64,000 nt of DNA from Chitinophaga sp. YR627 (GCF_900114995.1 NZ_FOUX01000001.1:1860001-1924000); one strand, 5' to 3'; shown: positions 6,598-15,815, numbered from the stretch's first letter. Translations and numbers: made by a program. Notes: generated by a model not told the origin, from the letters alone.

Positions 6598-9309
6598 ATG
6601 AAGAAAATATCTGGTAATGAGTTATGGTTACTCTTCACATTGATCGCCTTCCTGCTGCTTTCTGCCTGGCTAGGGCATTTTGATACTGGGATTACCAATA
6701 AGGTAAGTCCGGACGGTATCCTTTCTTTTGAATTCAATACCAGCCAGCATACAGGAGAAAAAATGCTGGAGACCTGGAAAGAACAACAGACACTCCATCT
6801 TGTAAAATACCAGACCTACTGGGATTTTCTTTTTATCATTATTTATACCTTACTCGCCTGTATACTGCTATACCGCACATTGAGCAAGCCGGGAAAACCC
6901 GCATCGTTCTTTCTCAAAGCAGGCGTGCTGATGGCCCTTGTGGCGGGATGCTTGGATATCGTGGAGAATATATTTATCCTGCTGGCCGCATATAACAAAG
7001 CGCATTACCTCGCCCTCGGTGTCAGTATCCCGGCGTTTATCAAGTTTGGTCTGCTGGGCATTCTTGCACTTGCGGTACTATATCGATCGCTCAGGTTCCT
7101 CTCCTTCAGCGTGTCACTTATCCTACGCACTATCTGGACCTTCCGTATTGTCATTATTGGTCTGCTGTTTACATTGCTGATCTTATGGGGGATGGACCAG
7201 GGACAGGATCTGCTGTTAAGTATCAACAGTCATCGTGTAGGACCGGCGGTGACGCTACTGGTTATCACCCTCTTTGCGCTGGCTAACTGGTATTTCCCAA
7301 AATACTATGATACAAATACCCGGACAACCTTCACGCTCCATAATGTATTTTTTAGTAGCTGGGATTACGAAGCAGCGCAACACCGGGAGAAGACATTTAC
7401 AGGCAGATTACTGGGTGCGCTTAGCTTTATGTTGCCGGGTGCCTGCGTGCTGAATGCGATGCAGGTTTTTCGTATTGGTTACTGGCTGGACTTTATCAAC
7501 CCCTTTATGCTGCTGATCATATTGACGATCCTATACTATCTCATCCTGAAATATGGCTGGTTCTGTAACCGGAAACTGGTGGCAATTATCTGTCTTGTTG
7601 TCTTTTGCACCGTATTAGCCTTCGGATTTCAGGATAATAATGATAAGCCTTACTTCCTGGCTTTTTTCGCATTGGATTTCTTCCTTTTGTCCTTTGCATT
7701 TCTGTTGTACACCAATATCCGAAAAGGCCTGAACCAGCAGATCATCACGCCTTATATCATGTTCAGTCTGATGGCCGTTGCCGTCTTTTTCCTTGTGGCC
7801 AACCTTAATCCAACCTGGTTTGCCTTTAATAGTGGGTATCGTTTCCTGACACTGCCGATCGTTTTCTGCGGTATAATTTTCTATATTTTTGTCTTATCGA
7901 TGTTGCTGATAATAGGGCTTCGGTACAAGATCCAGTTCATTACCTTTCTGCTGATTGCGGCACTCGTCAGATCGGTGGCCAGCAATAATGAATACCATAA
8001 CATCCGGTTCATCGAGATAAAGAAAGATACCCTTTCAGCGCCTCCTTTATACGACAGTCTGCATCAATATGCACAGCAATGGCTGACAGTCCGCCGGACG
8101 GAAATAAGCGCTTACAATACGCGTTATCACAGACCTTATCCGATCTTTATTATCAATGCTTATGGCGGCGGCATCAGAGCAGCTGCGTGGACAAGCAAAG
8201 TCATACATGCGATCGATACAGCCTTGCTTGCAGCAGGATTACACGACAGAAAAGATGCAGCATTCAAATATGATTTCCAGCATTATGTCTTTGCTTATTC
8301 CGGCGCATCCGGCGGCACGATCGGGGCTTCTGTATTATGCGCGGAGCGTTTTCACCAGCTGGAACACCCGCAGCAATCTCCCGCTGACTATGCCGCTTTC
8401 TATAAAAACGACTTCCTGACACCTGTGCTTATCCCCTTGTTGGGCAGAGATATCTGGTTGTCATTTCTTGGTTTTAAACTCCCGGATGACCGCGCCCGTA
8501 TCCAGGAACGTACCTGGGAACTCCATGCCCGGCAAAAGGCTGGTTTCGACTATGGACTGCCCTTCCGGAATTACTGGTACAATGCAAATCCTGTTCTCAG
8601 ATATGAAGTTCCTCTGCTATTTGCCAATACTTATGATATCGACCAGGGTGTAAAAGGGATCACTGCCCCTGTCCTTTTGTCTCCGACCGACTTTCCCGTG
8701 GCCTTTCGCATGAACGATGAACTGGAACAATACAATAAAGACACTTCCTTTCCTGACAGACGTCAGCTGCGTCTTAGCACAGGCGCGTTCCTGAGCGCCC
8801 GTTTTCCTTATATAAGTCCGGAGGGAAAGTATGATGGACAGCATCATTTCCTGGACGGCGGACTAAAAGAAAACTCCGGTGCAGAAACAGCAGCAGAGAT
8901 CAGGCGTTGTCTGGAGATGGCCGCCATGTCGGCTGACGGACGAGAAGATAGTTCGATACAGTTCTATATGCTGTCGCTGCCAAATGCCATTAAAGAAACG
9001 GATACCATCAGAAAGGCGAAGAACGTATTTGAACTGACAGCGCCTTTTACAGCTTTAATGAACAACTGGGTGGGGAATACTTATAAAGCAGATAGCATAA
9101 ACGCCATGTTGCAGCAGAAAGAGGGTTATATCTATCAGCTGATACGACCGTCAGAACCGGATGATAAAACAGCCTATAAGCCGGTTTTACCGCTGGGATG
9201 GCAGATATCAGATGATGCGCTGGAGTATATGGATAAGAGCATCCGGGATCCGGAAAACAGGAGGAAGATAGACTCGCTGGTGAGGAGGATCTATGAGAAG
9301 AATAGATAG
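6598..9309 (+). CDS. Membrane-anchored patatin-like lipase
   Basis: 903 residues from the ATG at 6598; an open frame reaches back to 6430 but would overlap the preceding gene, and 6598 gives a natural N-terminus (MKKISGNELW). Residues 1 to about 470 hold around a dozen hydrophobic helices. The C-terminal half is soluble with the patatin catalytic signature: oxyanion-hole glycines YGGGIRAA (near 523), nucleophile elbow GASGG with Ser571, and the catalytic DGG with Asp753 (FLDGGLKENSG). Patatins are Ser/Asp-dyad acyl hydrolases acting on phospholipids. Anchoring such a domain behind a large multi-helix region suggests action at the membrane itself. A bidirectional terminator follows the stop codon. 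Confidence 0.85.
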   Translation: MKKISGNELWLLFTLIAFLLLSAWLGHFDTGITNKVSPDGILSFEFNTSQHTGEKMLETWKEQQTLHLVKYQTYWDFLFIIIYTLLACILLYRTLSKPGKPASFFLKAGVLMALVAGCLDIVENIFILLAAYNKAHYLALGVSIPAFIKFGLLGILALAVLYRSLRFLSFSVSLILRTIWTFRIVIIGLLFTLLILWGMDQGQDLLLSINSHRVGPAVTLLVITLFALANWYFPKYYDTNTRTTFTLHNVFFSSWDYEAAQHREKTFTGRLLGALSFMLPGACVLNAMQVFRIGYWLDFINPFMLLIILTILYYLILKYGWFCNRKLVAIICLVVFCTVLAFGFQDNNDKPYFLAFFALDFFLLSFAFLLYTNIRKGLNQQIITPYIMFSLMAVAVFFLVANLNPTWFAFNSGYRFLTLPIVFCGIIFYIFVLSMLLIIGLRYKIQFITFLLIAALVRSVASNNEYHNIRFIEIKKDTLSAPPLYDSLHQYAQQWLTVRRTEISAYNTRYHRPYPIFIINAYGGGIRAAAWTSKVIHAIDTALLAAGLHDRKDAAFKYDFQHYVFAYSGASGGTIGASVLCAERFHQLEHPQQSPADYAAFYKNDFLTPVLIPLLGRDIWLSFLGFKLPDDRARIQERTWELHARQKAGFDYGLPFRNYWYNANPVLRYEVPLLFANTYDIDQGVKGITAPVLLSPTDFPVAFRMNDELEQYNKDTSFPDRRQLRLSTGAFLSARFPYISPEGKYDGQHHFLDGGLKENSGAETAAEIRRCLEMAAMSADGREDSSIQFYMLSLPNAIKETDTIRKAKNVFELTAPFTALMNNWVGNTYKADSINAMLQQKEGYIYQLIRPSEPDDKTAYKPVLPLGWQISDDALEYMDKSIRDPENRRKIDSLVRRIYEKNR

Positions 9310-9318
9310 ACATAGTCA

Positions 9319-9355
9319 GCAAAAGCGCCGGAAATCGACATTCCAGCGCTTTTGC
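9319..9355. terminator. Bidirectional terminator between convergent genes
   Basis: A perfect 10 bp stem GCAAAAGCGC / GCGCTTTTGC with an inner GGAA / TTCC extension separates the lipase gene from the convergent DJ-1/PfpI gene. The A-run on one arm gives the T-run on the other, so it can serve both strands. Confidence 0.7.
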
Positions 9356-9420
9356 CAGATATCACATATGATTTGCCCGTAGTACTACGGAGGTGTTTCG
9401 GTTTTACCATCTTTTACCTT

Positions 9421-10113
9421 TTATGCCTGTGCGGCATAGTTTAACAAAGTGTCAGCCGCGAGTACAGAAGACGCTGGATTTTGTCCGGTGATCAGGTTTC
9501 CCTCCCGCGTAACAAAAGGCTTCCAGTCATCTCCTTTCTGAAAGTCGGCGCCTCTTTCAATCAGCATATCTTCCAACAGAAAAGGGACCACTTTGGTGAG
9601 CTGCGCGGTTTCTTCTTCCGTATCAGTAAATGCAGCTACTTTTTTACCTTTTATCAGCCATTCCCCATCAGGTGTCTTTACATTTTTTAAGGCAACCGGT
9701 GCATGGCAAACCAGTGTTACAGGTTTACCGTGATTGTAGAAATCCTCAATCAGTTTTATAGAATCCTGGTTGTCTGGCAGGTCCCACATTGGTCCGTGTC
9801 CACCAGGATAGAAAACAGCGTCGTAATCGCTTTCTGAAACGGTATTTAATGGGACGGTGTGACTGAGCTTATCCTGTGTTTCGGGGTCGTTGTAGTATCT
9901 TCTGGTGGCCTCAGTTTTGTTTTCCGGAAGGTCGCTTTTGGGATCAATCGGCGCCTGTCCACCTTTTGGTGAGGCGATGACGACATTCTTTCCAAGATCA
10001 TGCAACTTGTAGTAAGGAGCGGCGAATTCCTCGATCCATAAGCCGGTTTTCTTACCGGTATTGCCCAACTCATCATGAGAGGTAACGACGAATAGAACGT
10101 TATCTAGTTTCAT
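9421..10113 (-). CDS. DJ-1/PfpI family protein (Hsp31-like type 1 glutamine amidotransferase fold)
   Basis: 230 residues, full length for the class. The nucleophile elbow is VCHAP with Cys136-His137, and Glu28/29 in GLWIEEF supplies the acidic partner; this E-C-H layout is that of yeast Hsp31 and bacterial HchA-like glyoxalase III enzymes, which turn methylglyoxal into D-lactate or act as stress chaperones. The strand FYPGGHGPMWDL (about 101-112) is also typical. Cytoplasmic, no signal peptide. Stands alone, convergent with the lipase gene and divergent from the OTU-like gene. Whether it is a glyoxalase or only a stress protein cannot be decided from sequence. Confidence 0.9.
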   Translation of the reverse strand: MKLDNVLFVVTSHDELGNTGKKTGLWIEEFAAPYYKLHDLGKNVVIASPKGGQAPIDPKSDLPENKTEATRRYYNDPETQDKLSHTVPLNTVSESDYDAVFYPGGHGPMWDLPDNQDSIKLIEDFYNHGKPVTLVCHAPVALKNVKTPDGEWLIKGKKVAAFTDTEEETAQLTKVVPFLLEDMLIERGADFQKGDDWKPFVTREGNLITGQNPASSVLAADTLLNYAAQA

Positions 10114-10295
10114 AAGTTGTGTTTTTTAGATTAACATTTGGGTGCAGGTAAAGTTTGCCTGTCTTTGCAAACATTATTACCTCTGACCAGCGAACAAGCA
10201 GGCGAACTACTCACAACAACTACTATAAAAGCACTACAATCAGTTTTATTTGTTAATCTTTGCCGATACCAGGAAACCCTTTCAACCTAGACCTG

Positions 10296-12341
10296 ATGCA
10301 GGAAAACTCAAAAGTATATAGTACTCCGTCTACATCGCAGCCGAGCGCCTTAGCAATCGGAGCGTCGGCAACTGGATTTCCTGCAGTACCTGCTTTACAA
10401 TTTTTATCACGGAATAATCAGGTGAGCGTCTTAAAGTCCCGTCATCCCGCTCCTTTTCAGCTAAAAGAAGACAGCGATTCTATGCCGGAGACAGTCACTG
10501 ACAATCAAAACAGAGCAGTTCCTCAGCAGGCATGGCATACCACTCAACAAACGCAGCTATCGTCACAAACTGTTGCTCAGTTAAAAGATGAGGAAGAGGA
10601 TGATATGAGTTTGGAAGATAATGCAGATAACACATCCCCGAAGACTGGCACTGACGTTGTACAGCGATATGTTATAATTGGACGGAATAAAAAACCATCG
10701 GCTCCAGACCACATTCTTGCTGTATTGAAGGCTGTTCGCACTTATTGGAAGGTTAAAAGTATAGTGGGATTTCCGAAGAGCATCAGCAAGGATAAACTAT
10801 TTAAAGCACTGACAAACAAGAAGTTTGATGGACGAGCAGAGGCTATTACCAGGGTTATTGAGTCCTGGCTAACCGATGATGTTCTTGAAGATCGCCGTTT
10901 CCACACCTGGGGGCACCTTGCTGTTGCAGCGAGCAGACAACAACAGATCAATGCCGCAATTGCCAGCAGAACACCTGAAGAGATGCAAAGACGTAAGCGA
11001 AGATTCGATGCAATGAAAATGGTAGTCTCAGGCGATGATGCGGAAAAGGTGAAAGATAGTGATCCGGGCACCGAAGAGGAAAAAGGCCTACGGTTAATGT
11101 TACCTGAATTGAGAAGGGAGGCAAGCTTTGCTACTGACCTGATAAGCACTGATATAGAGGATGAAAAGACTTTTCTTCCAATCAGGAGACGTAAAAAGAA
11201 TCGTGCGGGAACAGGCGATCTGCCGGGATATGAAATCCGCTACCGGACATATGAAGGCACAATAAGTCCAAAGGCTAACAACTTTATTCTCGGAGGTAGT
11301 CTGCCAACAGATTATGCACCTTTGATGGATGGTTTGATAAAACTGATAGCAGGAGAACTGACCAGTAAAGATCAGGACGTCGATAAAGTTATCGCAAATC
11401 TGTTTATAAGAGAAATGTCAGGTGCAGATGCTTTTGCAGACTTTTCCGATTTGGTTAAAGGGCACGCACATAAAATTATAGCCATTATACTTTTCGCGGA
11501 ATTTTCCAGGTCTTCTATTGCATTGGTGTCTGCCGCCGCTGCATTCCACGCGGTTGCAAGCAGACCAGACGGAACTGCAGAGCCAGGGCTATATGACTCC
11601 TTTGCTACAGGATCAGGTAAAGAACGTCCATTATTTGCGGGCAAAGGCGGTCCGGAGATCATGCGTAGTGAGACATTGAGCATTCCAGAAGTAGCAGAAA
11701 GGGAAATCATGACCCGACGAGCCCGTGGCGTGGTCGACCTGTTGAATTATCTGAAGGCCGAGAAGGGAGCCGGTGAAGAAGTGACGGATGTTGTAAAACG
11801 GAAAACGCTGGAAATGCAATTTGCACTTGTTCCTCATACAAATGGACATAGTTCTAAAATTGCCTGGATGGCTCAGGAGCTGTTTAAGATTATGGGAAAA
11901 GTCCTGTTGCCTAAAAATGCTGGCGACAGCTCTTTAGTGACGATTGCAGCACTTGGTTTTGGCTACGAAATTCAACCCGGCGATGAAAACAATTGTGCCA
12001 TTTACTCCTTACATCACCAGCTGACCTCCCGTCATAGACTAGCCATCCCTAACCAGGCGGCATTTATTGACCATGTAAGAGCCCGCGTCGGCGGACCCAT
12101 GGACTCTATGATCGACCTCGTTGCACAGGGACAGGCAATGCTTACCGCTGCTCAGGACTACATAACAAATGTGATCCGTTTACCGGCAGTTAATCTATCA
12201 TTGAATGTATGGGCAGCTACCGGAGATGGTGGTTTGATGGAATTTAATGATGTAACACGCTCCGGCGCGGGCGGACTGCCATGTGTACTTTACTACAATG
12301 GTGTTAACCATTTTGATTCATTAACAGGCGGTGCATTGTAG
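10296..12341 (+). CDS. Large protein with OTU-like cysteine-protease C-terminus (candidate secreted effector/toxin)
   Basis: 681 residues from the ATG at 10296 (an in-frame TTG at 10260 would add 12). The first 130 residues are disordered and rich in Gln/Ser/Asp, with pieces APFQLKED, PQQAWHTTQQTQ, VAQLKDEEE and VVQRY. These recall the AWHVVQQ and VQR words found in DUF4157-type proteins, a group linked to contractile-injection cargo and polymorphic toxins. The middle region (about 140-520) is not recognised and has basic patches. The C-terminus ends with DENNCAIYSL (Cys567) and a final NHFDSL (His672, Asp674), the order and spacing of OTU-family cysteine proteases. There is no signal peptide and no obvious immunity gene. 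The OTU assignment rests on motifs; the effector role is inference. Confidence 0.65.
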   Translation: MQENSKVYSTPSTSQPSALAIGASATGFPAVPALQFLSRNNQVSVLKSRHPAPFQLKEDSDSMPETVTDNQNRAVPQQAWHTTQQTQLSSQTVAQLKDEEEDDMSLEDNADNTSPKTGTDVVQRYVIIGRNKKPSAPDHILAVLKAVRTYWKVKSIVGFPKSISKDKLFKALTNKKFDGRAEAITRVIESWLTDDVLEDRRFHTWGHLAVAASRQQQINAAIASRTPEEMQRRKRRFDAMKMVVSGDDAEKVKDSDPGTEEEKGLRLMLPELRREASFATDLISTDIEDEKTFLPIRRRKKNRAGTGDLPGYEIRYRTYEGTISPKANNFILGGSLPTDYAPLMDGLIKLIAGELTSKDQDVDKVIANLFIREMSGADAFADFSDLVKGHAHKIIAIILFAEFSRSSIALVSAAAAFHAVASRPDGTAEPGLYDSFATGSGKERPLFAGKGGPEIMRSETLSIPEVAEREIMTRRARGVVDLLNYLKAEKGAGEEVTDVVKRKTLEMQFALVPHTNGHSSKIAWMAQELFKIMGKVLLPKNAGDSSLVTIAALGFGYEIQPGDENNCAIYSLHHQLTSRHRLAIPNQAAFIDHVRARVGGPMDSMIDLVAQGQAMLTAAQDYITNVIRLPAVNLSLNVWAATGDGGLMEFNDVTRSGAGGLPCVLYYNGVNHFDSLTGGAL

Positions 12342-12425
12342 TTGCCAGTCGCATGTCTTTTCCCATACTGAACATTTGCTTTTGGACCTAAATTTGCCTC
12401 CTTCTACGTCTTACAATTCCTCCAT

Positions 12426-13124
12426 ATGCAACATCTAAACTACGACCATCTCAAAGTTCAGGATGCCACTATCATCCAGAATACCCTCCGCAGTAACATC
12501 CTCATCCAGCCTCGCAATTTCCCCATTAACGTCATCGCCGGTGCGGATATCTCTTTCAATAAATTCAGCACCAGCGTCTACGCAGGCATTATCTTATTAA
12601 GCTTTCCTGCACTACTTCCGATTGGCTACTCCCTGATAAAAAGAGAAGTCCTCTTCCCTTACGTCCCCGGTTACCTTGCTTTCCGCGAAGTACCTCCTTT
12701 AATGGACGCCTGGGAAAATCTCCCGCAAAAGCCCGACCTGCTTGTTGTAGATGGACATGGTATAGCACATCCCCGCCGCATGGGTATTGCATCTCATTTT
12801 GGCGTATTAGCCAATACACCGACTGTTGGCTGTGCCAAAACACTCCTTTGCGGACAATACGAAGAACCTGCTTACACAACAGGCAACAGCTCACCATTGA
12901 TATTTAAAGAGGAAATTGTCGGTGCTGTATTACGCACGAAAAATGCCGTCAAGCCAGTATTCGTCTCACCGGGGCATATGATGGATGTACCATCCGCGGT
13001 GGATATCATCAAACAATGTATAGGCAGATATCGCATTCCCGAACCGACGCGTTTAGCACATAATGTAGTGAATCAATTCAGACTGGGAGAAATACCGGAA
13101 GGTTATACCGCATTAACAACATAA
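12426..13124 (+). CDS. nfi: Endonuclease V (deoxyinosine-specific)
   Basis: 232 residues, family length. Metal-binding acids sit in AGADISF (Asp41), FREVP (Glu88) and VVDGHG (Asp109), followed by the hallmark DGHGIAHPRRMG. Endonuclease V cuts the second phosphodiester bond 3' to deoxyinosine and so starts repair of deaminated adenine. It begins 85 bp after the OTU-like gene and is convergent with the TIGR03915 gene after a 25 bp gap. Its placement beside the TIGR03915/TIGR03916 pair puts three nucleic-acid repair genes together, though on opposite strands. Confidence 0.95.
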   Translation: MQHLNYDHLKVQDATIIQNTLRSNILIQPRNFPINVIAGADISFNKFSTSVYAGIILLSFPALLPIGYSLIKREVLFPYVPGYLAFREVPPLMDAWENLPQKPDLLVVDGHGIAHPRRMGIASHFGVLANTPTVGCAKTLLCGQYEEPAYTTGNSSPLIFKEEIVGAVLRTKNAVKPVFVSPGHMMDVPSAVDIIKQCIGRYRIPEPTRLAHNVVNQFRLGEIPEGYTALTT

Positions 13125-13149
13125 ACAAACCATATCGACCTCAAACCAC

Positions 13150-13920
13150 TCAATCTAACCGCATCTCTGTCAGATACTTCCAATACCTCCGTGGCATATG
13201 CTGCAACTGTAATCTCGGGTTCTTCCTACCCACAATATTCGCCTCTTTAAAATATGTATTCCACAACTGCTGGTACAATTCTTCCTCCGGCGCCCATACA
13301 TTTCCAGTAGTATGATAATGCGGATCATATTCCGTATTAAACTGCAAACGGATAGTCTCTACTTTTTCGAGATTATAATAGATTCCAAACCGCCTGCGTT
13401 CATCATAAATGATCCAGTATTGATCCGCATACCGTTCCTTAAAATGTTTCGCGATCAGCGGTAGCACATTGTAATCCGGCGCAACCAGTGAATAGTAGAT
13501 ATTGTCCTTTGTCAGCTGAAAGCGCACAAATGCCTCCATCCTGTGTTTTTCCCGTAGTACCTTACGCGCTGTCTGTGCCACATGCAGTATATACTTATTC
13601 CCAAAATCGCCGGTAATATCTTTTTCACTGGAGAACACATGCCGTATAAATCCCACCATATGATCCTCTTCTCCAGCAAGTTCTGAAAGATAACAGCAAA
13701 ACAACTGCTGCAAATGTTCTTCTGATAATTTCCTGCTTAAACCTACCCACACTCTATCGGCATTGGCCATTATCGTCGGCATAAAGATGACATTCTCAAA
13801 CAAACCCTGGACATGATCCTGTTCCTTCCGGATAGTAACATCCGTTTTCTTCTGCCAGTACAGATCAAATACTGCAGAAAGGAAGCCATCAAAACTTCCA
13901 TCATACAACCACGTAGTCAT
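13150..13920 (-). CDS. TIGR03915 family putative DNA repair protein (DUF4130)
   Basis: 256 residues, matching the TIGR03915/DUF4130 family from its first residues (TTWLYDGSFDGFLSAVF) to the C-terminal PRRYWKYLTEM. In the family this protein is almost always encoded next to the radical SAM protein TIGR03916, as here (123 bp downstream on the same strand). It is thought to act in DNA modification or repair, possibly partnering with uracil-glycosylase-like activity in other lineages where it is fused; the reaction has not been established. Soluble, many aromatic residues, no membrane segment. Confidence 0.9.
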   Translation of the reverse strand: MTTWLYDGSFDGFLSAVFDLYWQKKTDVTIRKEQDHVQGLFENVIFMPTIMANADRVWVGLSRKLSEEHLQQLFCCYLSELAGEEDHMVGFIRHVFSSEKDITGDFGNKYILHVAQTARKVLREKHRMEAFVRFQLTKDNIYYSLVAPDYNVLPLIAKHFKERYADQYWIIYDERRRFGIYYNLEKVETIRLQFNTEYDPHYHTTGNVWAPEEELYQQLWNTYFKEANIVGRKNPRLQLQHMPRRYWKYLTEMRLD

Positions 13921-14043
13921 TTTAGTAACATTTAGACTACCATCGGCGAACTATCAACCACAGCACGTGATAGTCCGCCAGACGGTAGTTATTGAGGAAT
14001 TCATAGCATAGACTCAGTATATTGATTATCGTTCTTCGTTCAA

Positions 14044-15300
14044 TCAAAACAACTGCAACTGCGGACTATGAGCTTTCGCCCATTTACTGTGGGACTGTGC
14101 CAACAGTTGCTGACGTATCTGTTCCGGTGTCAGGTCACGTCTTTCAAAAGGACCGGATTTACAGGTAATAAAGTATCTCGCTTTACCGATCTGAACACCC
14201 ATTTGTTTCAGCTGATCCCAATTCAGGGTACCATGCATGCGTGCTGCACAGATTTTACGCAGACTTTCAATACCAATACCCGGCACCCTGGCAATCAGCA
14301 TTTTATCGGCCTTATTAATATCTACAGGAAAACTGTCCAGATTACGTAATGCCCAGGATAGTTTGGGGTCGATATCCGTATCCAGATTTGGATGACGCTC
14401 ATTCAATAATTCATGGGGTTCAAATCCATAAAACCGTAACAGCCAATCAGCCTGGTACAAACGATTCTCCCGCATCAACGGCACCTGACTATGCAAGGCG
14501 GGCAATCTGTTATCATTGCTGATAGGCACATATCCCGAATAATATACCCGCTTCAACTGAAACTGTCTGTAAAACCGGGAAGCAAGGTGCATGATCTCCA
14601 TATCCGACTCTCCCGCTGCCCCTACAATCACCTGCGTACTCTGTCCCGCCGGAACAAAGGTCGGCACCTTCTTCAGCACCTTCCGTTCATCCTCCAGCCG
14701 AATGATCTCATTCTGCAAAAACCGGATCGGTTGAATCATCGCCGGCCGGCTTTTCTCAGGAGCCAACAGTTTTAATCCTGCTTCTGTCGGCAACTCCAGG
14801 TTCACACTTAGACGATCTGCATACAGCCCCGCCTCCCGCATTAATTCATCACTCGCTCCAGGAATGGCCTTTAAATGGATATATCCGTTGAAATTATGCT
14901 CCGTTCTTAGCTTCTTGGCCACCCTTACCAGCCGCTCCATCGTATAATCCGGATCTTTGAAAATACCGGAACTCAAAAAAAGCCCTTCTATATAATTCCG
15001 GCGGTAAAAGTTGATGGTAAGATCAACCACCTCCTGCACCGTAAAGGCAGCCCGTTTAATATCATTACTTTTACGCGACACACAATAAGCACAATCATAA
15101 ATGCAGACATTCGTCAGCAATATCTTCAGTAACGATACACAGCGACCATCAGCAGTATAAGAATGACAGATCCCCATACCCGGATGCGCATTACCCAAGC
15201 CCTTGGTCTCGTTTTTCCGGTTACTACCACTTGAGGCACAAGACGCATCATATTTCGCCGCATCTGCCAGTATTGCAAGTTTCTCCTGTATCCTTTCCAT
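14044..15300 (-). CDS. TIGR03916 family radical SAM protein, putative DNA modification/repair
   Basis: 418 residues. The radical SAM [4Fe-4S] motif is CIYDCAYC with Cys66, Cys70 and Cys73, and additional conserved cysteines lie at 21, 45 and 54. The C-terminal third carries a helix-hairpin-helix-like region (INKADKMLIARVPGIGIESL, then a second repeat), which in this family is taken as DNA binding. The protein would use S-adenosylmethionine radical chemistry on a nucleic-acid lesion or modification; the substrate is not known. Its gene is the first of the pair with TIGR03915, and a 16 bp perfect palindrome sits 35-50 bp ahead of the start codon. Confidence 0.93.
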   Translation of the reverse strand: MERIQEKLAILADAAKYDASCASSGSNRKNETKGLGNAHPGMGICHSYTADGRCVSLLKILLTNVCIYDCAYCVSRKSNDIKRAAFTVQEVVDLTINFYRRNYIEGLFLSSGIFKDPDYTMERLVRVAKKLRTEHNFNGYIHLKAIPGASDELMREAGLYADRLSVNLELPTEAGLKLLAPEKSRPAMIQPIRFLQNEIIRLEDERKVLKKVPTFVPAGQSTQVIVGAAGESDMEIMHLASRFYRQFQLKRVYYSGYVPISNDNRLPALHSQVPLMRENRLYQADWLLRFYGFEPHELLNERHPNLDTDIDPKLSWALRNLDSFPVDINKADKMLIARVPGIGIESLRKICAARMHGTLNWDQLKQMGVQIGKARYFITCKSGPFERRDLTPEQIRQQLLAQSHSKWAKAHSPQLQLF

Positions 15301-15334
15301 AACAATTCAACTGTACATCTAAATTACTAACTAT

Positions 15335-15350
15335 TTTAGTAATTACTAAA
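15335..15350. promoter_or_regulatory. Palindromic operator-like site ahead of the radical SAM gene
   Basis: TTTAGTAATTACTAAA is a perfect 16 bp palindrome 35 bp upstream of the ATG at 15300. Related half-sites ATTACTAA (15323-15330) and AATTAGTT (15353-15360) flank it. The layout suggests binding of a dimeric repressor, but AT-rich palindromes can occur by chance and no regulator gene is adjacent. Confidence 0.35.
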
Positions 15351-15419
15351 TAAATTAGTTGACAGTTTATGCACACGAAGAGACTGCCATAAGCTACCAA
15401 ACGCGACATTTATAATAAA

Positions 15420-15660
15420 AACAGCCTATTACCTCAACCACCATCATTCCACTCAATAGGATATCACCCACTTTACCTCCATTCTCATACTCCCCATACC
15501 CATATTACCTGTATTACCCATATTCCCTATATCACCTTGCCCTCATATCATCTACCCAAATCAACTATCCACATCAACTACTCATATCACCACCCTATAT
15601 CGCCATCCTATATCATCCCATATTACCCCAATTCCCTTCACCTCCCTATTACCTGATCAT
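15420..15660. repeat. G-poor low-complexity tract
   Basis: About 240 bp made almost only of A, C and T on the plus strand, with recurring words such as CATATTACC, TATCATC and CCCATATT. The minus strand is therefore G-rich, with several GGG runs. No open reading frame with coding character is seen. It looks like a decayed microsatellite or a strand-asymmetric structural tract. Together with the next two repeats it fills the gap between the radical SAM gene and the DMT exporter. Confidence 0.6.
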
Positions 15661-15664
15661 CCGG

Positions 15665-15815
15665 CTCTTACAGCGGCGGTTTCAGATACCTGACGGACCT
15701 TAGCTCGTCCCCTGCATCCAGCTACAGCCCCCCAAAGCTCCCCCGCCCAGCCATACCACCACTGCCCAATCATCTTAAAAGCGGGCGTCAGTCCGTCAGG
15801 TATCTGAAACCACAG
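15665..15815. repeat. Inverted-repeat element with 21 bp perfect arms
   Basis: Arms at 15678-15698 (beginning GGTTTCAGATACCTGACGG) and 15791-15811 are exact reverse complements over 21 bp, enclosing a 92 bp G-poor core. The outer edge GGTTTCAGAT and the following CCTTAG are shared with the dispersed hairpin family at 29.3-30.7, 36.4, 40.1, 43.0 and 60.7 kb, so this is probably a divergent member of that family. Confidence 0.7.
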
